From the NCBI RefSeq assembly GCF_002005225.1, contig NZ_CP019724.1, forward strand, positions 8,474,001 to 8,538,000: DNA of 64,000 nucleotides, read 5' to 3'. The DNA comes from Streptomyces pactum. GTDB taxonomy: Bacteria; Actinomycetota; Actinomycetes; Streptomycetales; Streptomycetaceae. A model generated the notes under the pieces. The model did not search any database and was not told the DNA's origin. It worked only from the letters and a program-made list of their open reading frames with translations. Positions 59,801 through 64,000 of the stretch are shown here, piece after piece. Positions within the stretch are counted from its first letter, which is position 1. The number at the start of each line of letters is the position of its first letter. A program made the position numbers and the translations under genes.

Positions 59801-61005
59801 GGGCCACAGCCCTGGCCGCACTGGCCCACCACGGCCACACGCCAGCGCAAACACTCCTGACCGACGCCGTGCAGGCAGGCCCACACGGGGACCCGCAACA
59901 GCAGGAACGCTGGATCAGAGCCGTACGCATCGTGATGTCCTTCGACGTTCTGCCCAGGCTGTGGCCCACCATCCGTCATTACTTCGACGAGACCCCTCAA
60001 CTCTGTGACGAGGTCATCGGCCGTACTGCTACACACCTCACCCTCCGGCACCACTGGCCCGACGGCGTGGCCGCGCTCAGCGAAGCCGATCTCGCCGACC
60101 TCCACCGCCGCCTGCACACACGAGAAGAACTTCAGCAACCTCGCCCCGAACACGAGCCCGGCGTCGCTTACCCCATCACCACGACCGACCGGCTCCACGA
60201 CCTCGCCGACAGCCTCCTCCAGTTGATGGCAGACAAGCGCACCCAGGCCGCAGCCACCCAGCTCCTCGCCCTGGCAGACTCCGTGCCCCACCAGACCCGC
60301 CGCCTGCGCCGACTGGCACTGCGCACCATGCGTCAAGCCGCCGAACGCCAGCTGCAGCCCCTGACAGCCGACCAGCTCCGACGACTGGCCGACGATCACA
60401 GAAAGCGCGTGATCGGCAACGAGGTCCACCTCCTCGACGTTGTCATGGAAGCCCTGGACAGCGTCCAGGAAGCCCTCTCGGCACCGAACGGACTGGCGAC
60501 CCTGTTGTGGAACCGCAGCGCATCGGCTGCCGGCAGCTCTTCCTGGTGGCCGATGTGGGAGGAAGACTTCAGCGACCTGGTGACCGGTCTGCTGAAGATG
60601 CAGCTTGAACACCGGCGCGTCATCCTCAACCGCGAAGTGCAAGTCAACCGCCCCGGCGTCGGGGGAGGAGGCCGCACCGACATCCACATCCAGGCCGCCA
60701 CCGCTCCCGACGACCCGGCCCCGGTCACGGTCGTCATCGAGTGCAAGGGATGCTGGAACCCCACACTCCCCACGGCACTGACCGACCAGCTGGTAGCCCG
60801 CTACCTGTGCCACCCCCGCACGGCTGGCATCCTCCTGGTCGGATTCTTTGACTGCGACATCTGGGACACCAGCTGGCGGCCGGGCTGCTCCCCGGCTCAC
60901 AGCCGGGAGCAGATCGAGCAGCAACAGCACCAACAGGCCGCAGTCCATCGGCTTCCCGTGCAGGCCAAAGTGCTGGACTGCAGGCCACCAGGGCAGCAGA
61001 CCTGA
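56872..61005 (+). CDS. NACHT/STAND-type NTPase with C-terminal PD-(D/E)xK-like domain
   Basis: About 1,377 residues. VVVLGERGCGKSVAFEQEL (residues 44-62) is the P-loop, HHVLLDGLDEGL (103-114) the NACHT-type Walker B, and FAHRSLQEHLAAEYMA a conserved element after the NTPase. Residues 400-1150 are all-helical and look like HEAT/ARM-type repeats (for example RIRAFALNVLHEVEDPAAVA), the likely sensor. The C-terminus carries GGRTDIHIQA and VTVVIECKGCWNP, with D1270, E1290 and K1292 as a PD-(D/E)xK nuclease triad. This order fits antiviral STAND proteins that sense a phage product and then cut nucleic acid, though known Avs enzymes carry the nuclease at the N-terminus. The start is uncertain: ATGs at 56788, 56809, 56812 or 56872. 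Confidence 0.8.
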   Translation: MRYAWRRVLEALPAERPGQQQVVERQPTAGEETYFGEVRDVPVVVVLGERGCGKSVAFEQELARLLDDATPATLIDLGQDVYDTATASTHLHHRLNPEGDGTHHVLLDGLDEGLSDIPALNKVLLTQLRALSPEERRRLRLRIACRSTRWPEHLERGLRDLWPEPGQVAMVTLAALSPADAQYAVDQSGLDGAAFTEHVLSRGLQALAQQPATLIPLITARTEGRELPTTVAEAFAQACRTLCTETRPQNFSQRQERPSVDHLLDVARWAAAALQFSPCAALTDGARPGPGELHLDTLCGDHVPGSDETTACGRHELLHLTESGLLAPVGQRRWVFAHRSLQEHLAAEYMATAVEPAVRGALLWAGTGQTRHILPEHQEIAARLAVIDDTLFDDLLRHDPYILLLADLRALPAEHRRRTARAILESVPDQEPYRIGWDQLDRLNHPDLAPQLQPFLTPQSDPDQRYLALWITGKCQPAGLTPHLLALAEETNAPTRIRAFALNVLHEVEDPAAVARLRTLASDLKPSVACAALQHLWPHHLSLTDYLDLLPDLDEWPWRLTLDRLDTITGQAGSLLDWSVNALKEKSPKAAIAATALATCISQMSHTPTQPAPLLEERAGQALVALAADHQLAYRTDARTAFESLNNALHSAPELRRRLASYVLQHADPDDMLHLAHQSPDTGLFPDEDLLHWATAWPTLSQESRTAARPLISHRPRPEDTELRQAVDQARQTDNALKRATAWWDGPEPEWQRRSRERQEDERRNNTFDEHALRTALRTAQSAGPDTVREAWLAVLGHLHRTTDGTRPPNQPTSQPLLTAVTQAPSLPAPGSDLHEELTRSALHVLVTAPAWNSQDMDPWGPNVTEVPELTALGFVSPDEAHTILGHHQAIRWAGWTVALATMTPRSQETAQHHTLLRDCAQQAGPAFDAALEPCLDVLDAHRLAEAVRILAQLPLPAACSIIQRWATTPGRTAESWATALAALAHHGHTPAQTLLTDAVQAGPHGDPQQQERWIRAVRIVMSFDVLPRLWPTIRHYFDETPQLCDEVIGRTATHLTLRHHWPDGVAALSEADLADLHRRLHTREELQQPRPEHEPGVAYPITTTDRLHDLADSLLQLMADKRTQAAATQLLALADSVPHQTRRLRRLALRTMRQAAERQLQPLTADQLRRLADDHRKRVIGNEVHLLDVVMEALDSVQEALSAPNGLATLLWNRSASAAGSSSWWPMWEEDFSDLVTGLLKMQLEHRRVILNREVQVNRPGVGGGGRTDIHIQAATAPDDPAPVTVVIECKGCWNPTLPTALTDQLVARYLCHPRTAGILLVGFFDCDIWDTSWRPGCSPAHSREQIEQQQHQQAAVHRLPVQAKVLDCRPPGQQT

Positions 61006-61521
61006 CCATGACGACCTGCCACCCGGACCATCACCTGCCTGCTTGCCTGTCAATCAACGGAAGAACGGGAATGCAGCCGCTGATTGCCAGACGCCAGAGC
61101 GCTGCGCTCTCTTCGAAACAGCGAGTATGCCTCGGTTCGTGATTCGACAACCCACCTGGCGAGCAGGCTGAACCCGTGCCTTGCCTATGCCGCAGCTCGC
61201 AGTGTGACGCGGGGTGTTGCCGTCGAAGGAGGCCAAGGGGCGGCTCCGGCGCGCGGTAGGACCAGGGTGGCGCCCCGCCGTATCTCGCCGTTTCCGGCGC
61301 GGTGACCGGCTGACTTCAAGGGAGGCTGTTCATACAGGTGACAGCTTCTGCGACATACATGCCACAAAGAAGATCTAGGCATCGATCCGATGCCGATCTC
61401 CCAAAGCCGAGCTCGCATACAGCGAGGTCAGCACACGGAAAGCTGCCGCCTCCAGCCCGCCTCTCGCATCGGGTGACCGTGGCCGGATGAAGTCGTGCCT
61501 GGTCAATCAAACGCGGAGTGC
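61006..61521. other. 500-bp intergenic region
   Basis: No gene seen. It separates the NACHT gene from the next operon, whose upstream motif begins at 61522. Confidence 0.4.
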
Positions 61522-61539
61522 TGTCAGTGCCCGCTGTTA
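61522..61539 (+). promoter_or_regulatory. second copy of the 18-base motif of Mrr-like modules
   Basis: TGTCAGTGCCCGCTGTTA matches 4151-4168 at 15 of 18 positions and lies 55 bases before the first gene of the second Mrr-like operon. Confidence 0.45.
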
Positions 61540-61594
61540 CACCAATTCCTGGGACGGGACGCACTCGGCGTCCCGCGCCGATGGGAGGGGAAGC

Positions 61595-61801
61595 ATGGCG
61601 AAGGTACCGGACGGATTCCACCAGGTGCGCGCACACATCCGCCGTAACCCGAAGCCCAGGAACGCCAAGCGGATGAGCGGATGGATGATCGCCGGCCTGC
61701 TCGCGGGAGCATGGCTGTGGGGACAGGTATTCGGCTTCGACACCGCGGCCCCCGCTCCGGCCGACCCGAACCCGGCAGTCAGCACACCGGCGGACCGATG
61801 A
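61595..61801 (+). CDS. small membrane protein of second Mrr-like module
   Basis: This 68-residue protein has an ATG after GGGAGGGGAAG. A basic N-terminus (DGFHQVRAHIRRNPKPRNAK) precedes a membrane helix (MSGWMIAGLLAGAWLWGQVF) and a Pro/Ala-rich outer tail. The VRAHIRR segment parallels VRAHAR in the small protein at 4213. It overlaps the next gene by four bases (ATGA). Confidence 0.7.
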   Translation: MAKVPDGFHQVRAHIRRNPKPRNAKRMSGWMIAGLLAGAWLWGQVFGFDTAAPAPADPNPAVSTPADR

Positions 61802-62475
61802 GCCGAGGATGGCGCCTGCGGCGGCCCCGCGGTCCGCTCGAAGTGGCATCAGCCGCCGTCGTGGCACTTGCCGTGCTGGTGATGGCCACCCAAACGCTCA
61901 CCGTGACGGCCGGTGCGCTGATCGATGCCTGGCCGGTACCGCTGACTCTTGCCTTGGTGGGGGGAGCCGCGGCCGTGTGGAGGGTCAGGCGGTCTGTCGG
62001 AGGACGACGACGGAAGGACGCGCGCCTGGCCGCCTTGCGGATCACGCTCGCCGAGTTCGACGCCATGGACGACCGGCGTTTCGAATGCGTGCTGAGGGAC
62101 CTGCTTGTCCGAGACGGCTGGACGGCCCGAAGGGTAGGAGGCGGTGGGGACCAGGCCGCCGACGTCATCGGCGACCACACCGTCCTGGGGCGGATCGTCG
62201 TGCAGGCCAAGCACACCCGCGTCGGAGGGAAAGTCGGATCCGCGGTGATGTACGGAGTGAAAGGGACGGCCGGTCCCGCCCACCGAGCCGACCACGCGGT
62301 GGTCGTGACCAACGGGTTCCTCACCCGCGATGCCATGACGTGGGGAAACCGGCACACCGTCCACTGGGTCGACCGGGAGAGGCTGCAGCGCTGGGCCGAG
62401 AGCGGGGCCGCGCTGCACGAGCTCCTCAAACTGCCCACCCGCTCGCGCAGCAGCTGGTTCAAACGGGCCGCATGA
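61798..62475 (+). CDS. membrane-tethered Mrr-like nuclease
   Basis: This 225-residue protein has two membrane helices (VASAAVVALAVLVMATQTLT and AWPVPLTLALVGGAAAVW) followed by an Mrr-type domain: FDAMDDRRFECVLRDLLVRD, GGGGDQAADVIGDH and IVVQAKHTRVGGKVG, giving a D-QxK core, then AHRADHAVVVTNGFLTRDAM and VHWVDRERLQRWA. Compared with the 4482 protein the fold and order are the same but sequence identity is moderate. The start overlaps the previous stop and the stop overlaps the next start (ATGA in each case). Confidence 0.78.
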   Translation: MSRGWRLRRPRGPLEVASAAVVALAVLVMATQTLTVTAGALIDAWPVPLTLALVGGAAAVWRVRRSVGGRRRKDARLAALRITLAEFDAMDDRRFECVLRDLLVRDGWTARRVGGGGDQAADVIGDHTVLGRIVVQAKHTRVGGKVGSAVMYGVKGTAGPAHRADHAVVVTNGFLTRDAMTWGNRHTVHWVDRERLQRWAESGAALHELLKLPTRSRSSWFKRAA

Positions 62476-63227
62476 CCAATCCGACTCGGCGTCGTCGAGA
62501 AATGGGGGGAGTGGTGTTCGACGAAGACGGATCCTTGGACCCCACACTGAAGGTCCTGCTGTCCGCCGTCCTTGTGCTGGCTGTCGGCAAGATGATCTGG
62601 GAGTGGCTCACCGAAGACGTCAGCCGGTGGATCACAGACGATGTGTGGGGCCTGATCACCGGCCACCCCTGGTGGACGGGACTCGTCGTTGCCGGCGGCC
62701 TTGCTGCGCTCATCGCGCTGGGCGCGATCTTGTCATTCCGGTCTGGTGCATCCGTGTATGCGGGCTGCGACGACGCTTCCGCCGCGCAGTCCAACGACGT
62801 GGGCGAGCCGGAAGAGCTGACCTTCCGGATGCGGGAGCTCGCGGCGATGAGCGCGACAGGCTTCGAGCAGGCGTGCGCCGATCTCCTGGCGCGTGATGGG
62901 TTTCTGCGCCCCGTACGGGTCGGAGGCGCCGGCGACCTCGGTGTCGACGTCAGCGCACATGACGGCGAGGGCCGACTTCTGATCTTGCAGTGCAAGCAGT
63001 ACCGGAACCCGGTCGGCTCCGGACACGTGCAGAAGTTCAACGGAACAGCCCGCCCGCATCACGGTGCTGACATCCCCGTCATGGTTGCGCTCAACGGCTT
63101 CACCCAGCCTGCCGTCGACTTCGCGCAGCACCATCGGCTCATCCTCGTGGGTCGGTCAGAGCTGAAGAAATGGGCCCACGGCCAGCACTTGTACGACGTC
63201 ATCGGACTCCAGAACGCCACGCTGTAA
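62472..63227 (+). CDS. second membrane-tethered Mrr-like nuclease
   Basis: This 251-residue protein has two hydrophobic segments (LKVLLSAVLVLAVGKMIWEW and WWTGLVVAGGLAALIALGAI) precede FRMRELAAMSATGFEQACAD then LLARDG, GGAGDLGVDVSAHDGEGRLL and ILQCKQYRNPVGSGHVQKFN, i.e. a D-QxK Mrr domain, and the ending HHRLILVGRSELKKWA. Overlap with the preceding gene suggests the two nucleases are made in equal amounts and may form a heteromer. The domain differs enough from its neighbour that the two are old paralogues. Confidence 0.78.
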   Translation: MTNPTRRRREMGGVVFDEDGSLDPTLKVLLSAVLVLAVGKMIWEWLTEDVSRWITDDVWGLITGHPWWTGLVVAGGLAALIALGAILSFRSGASVYAGCDDASAAQSNDVGEPEELTFRMRELAAMSATGFEQACADLLARDGFLRPVRVGGAGDLGVDVSAHDGEGRLLILQCKQYRNPVGSGHVQKFNGTARPHHGADIPVMVALNGFTQPAVDFAQHHRLILVGRSELKKWAHGQHLYDVIGLQNATL

Positions 63228-63626
63228 GGGACAGAAGCCCGGCCGGCCACGCCCAGCACCGAGGGGTCTTCTCCGGCCGGTTGGAAGGGGGAAGTGGCCA
63301 CCATCCTGTCTGCCGGGCTCCGCGCATGCCTGCAGGGACCGTGGAGGCCGTCCCGTACGCCCGCCGCCCGACTCCAGCGACTGGTTCCGCCATCCGTCCG
63401 TCCGGAGCCGAGGCGTATGCCTGCGCGGCAGGAACGAGGTGCTGCATCTCGCGGCAGCGGCGTGCGAGCGGCGAGTCGGTACAAGTGGTGGAAAACGTGC
63501 GGTTGTTGTGAGGGATACCTCTAGTATGACCATCTGCGCTGGTGTCTCAAGCGCCTCTTCTTCCCGTCCAACACCGCACGTCACCCCTTACCGGCCGGGG
63601 AAGGGGAGATTCGGAGCACGCCGACT
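63228..63626. other. intergenic, no gene seen
   Basis: No coding frame recognised. It contains AT-richer patches near 63510-63540 that could be the promoter of the following ATPase gene. Confidence 0.35.
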
Positions 63627-64000
63627 GTGTACCTCACCCGTTTTTCCGCCCGCGGTTTCCGCTCCCTGGCCCGCATCGAGGACATCCCGGTCAGCAGTCC
63701 GACGATCCTGGCCGGTCACAACGACGGCGGGAAGAGCGCCGTACTGACGGCGCTGGCCTTCCTGCTGGGCGATCACCGGCTGACAGACGAGGACCGCACC
63801 TACGAGCAGGCGGAAGGATCGGCAGGCGGCCGCCGCTGCTCCAGCACCTCGGTCGAAGGGGACTTCCGCCTCGACGCCGGGGAACAGGCCGCTACCGGCC
63901 TGCCGCAGACGGTCCGGATCCGCCGTATCTCCGAAGAGGGGCAGCCGCCCCAGTGGCAGTACTTCGGTTCCCGGCCGGCCGACAGCCGGCTCCACGACAT
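63627..64000 (+). CDS. OLD-like AAA ATPase, truncated by window end
   Basis: A frame starting at GTG 63627 runs off the window: YLTRFSARGFRSLARIEDIP, then ILAGHNDGGKSAVLTALAFL. The GHNDGGKS P-loop after a short RF(S)ARGFRSL strand is characteristic of OLD/RecF/SMC-like ABC ATPases. OLD nucleases act in phage exclusion and in Gabija (GajA). Only 124 residues are visible, so the TOPRIM domain and any helicase partner cannot be checked. The ribosome site is weak (GGAG 12 bases away). Confidence 0.7.
   Translation, partial: MYLTRFSARGFRSLARIEDIPVSSPTILAGHNDGGKSAVLTALAFLLGDHRLTDEDRTYEQAEGSAGGRRCSSTSVEGDFRLDAGEQAATGLPQTVRIRRISEEGQPPQWQYFGSRPADSRLHD

Noticed and set aside
59797..61053. 418-codon minus-strand frame opposite the NACHT gene
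   Set aside because: Shadow of a gene with clear domains; no start signal.
1..64000. tRNA genes, integrase or attachment sites, telomere repeats
   Set aside because: I looked for CCA-ending cloverleafs, tyrosine or serine integrase motifs and palindrome-rich ends and found nothing I could support.

Overview
The window is high-GC actinobacterial DNA, almost certainly from Streptomyces or a close relative. Signs of this are G/C-saturated third codon positions, many GTG/TTG starts, AAGGAGG-like ribosome sites, and lineage-typical families (DUF397, Scr1/DUF5753 XRE regulators, RsbW-like ATPases, pfam04672 methyltransferases, ECF sigma factors, TerD-vWA). There are no tRNA, rRNA or housekeeping genes. 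Four insertion sequences, several gene relics and many small membrane or HTH proteins point to an accessory region: a chromosome arm, an integrated element or a large, possibly linear, plasmid. I saw no telomere, integrase or attachment site.

Layout. 1-9.9 kb: a secreted NucA/NucB-type DNase with a partner gene, a decayed TerD-vWA gene, a two-gene module encoding a membrane-tethered Mrr-like nuclease, an HTH gene, an ECF sigma operon, and a junction of two gene relics, one of them a broken second copy of the Mrr-like gene. 10.0-23.5 kb: a type I-E CRISPR-Cas locus, read on the minus strand as cas8e-cse2-cas7e-cas5e-cas6e-cas3 followed by an array of about 51 divergent repeats. No cas1 or cas2 is present. 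A 2,223-bp IS21-family element sits inside one repeat. A second four-repeat array lies between cas6e and cas3, and a solitary repeat lies between cas7e and cas5e.

23.9-35.4 kb: a YaaC-like relic, a protein with a HEPN-type RxxxxH motif, an HTH-membrane protein, a DUF3800 protein, an XRE regulator with a perfect palindrome upstream, and a coupled operon of small membrane protein, ECF sigma and SigB/F-type sigma. 35.5-36.9 kb: an IS5/IS427-type element bounded by CTAG and carrying a passenger gene. 38.8-42.3 kb: a possible replication operon with an HTH protein, a 700-residue protein with faint family-B DNA polymerase motifs, and another HTH protein. 43.4-48.7 kb: a coiled-coil/winged-helix protein, a Cys-rich protein divergent from an XRE regulator across paired palindromes, and an operon ending in a UvrD-like helicase. 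48.7-56.2 kb: Scr1/DUF397/anti-sigma regulators, a methyltransferase, sigma-like and HTH proteins, and IS630 and IS5 elements.

56.8-64.0 kb is a probable defence island. It holds a 1,377-residue NACHT-type NTPase with a C-terminal PD-(D/E)xK-like domain, an operon of one small membrane protein and two membrane-tethered Mrr-like nucleases, and the start of an OLD-like ATPase gene that runs off the end. The Mrr-like modules at 4.2 kb and 61.6 kb share gene order, 4-base stop/start overlaps and an 18-base upstream motif.

The most interesting items are the adaptation-less CRISPR locus with repeat hairpins inside its own operon, the NACHT-nuclease, the duplicated membrane-Mrr modules, the polymerase-like operon, and the passenger-carrying IS. 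All calls come from reading the sequence; no database search was run.
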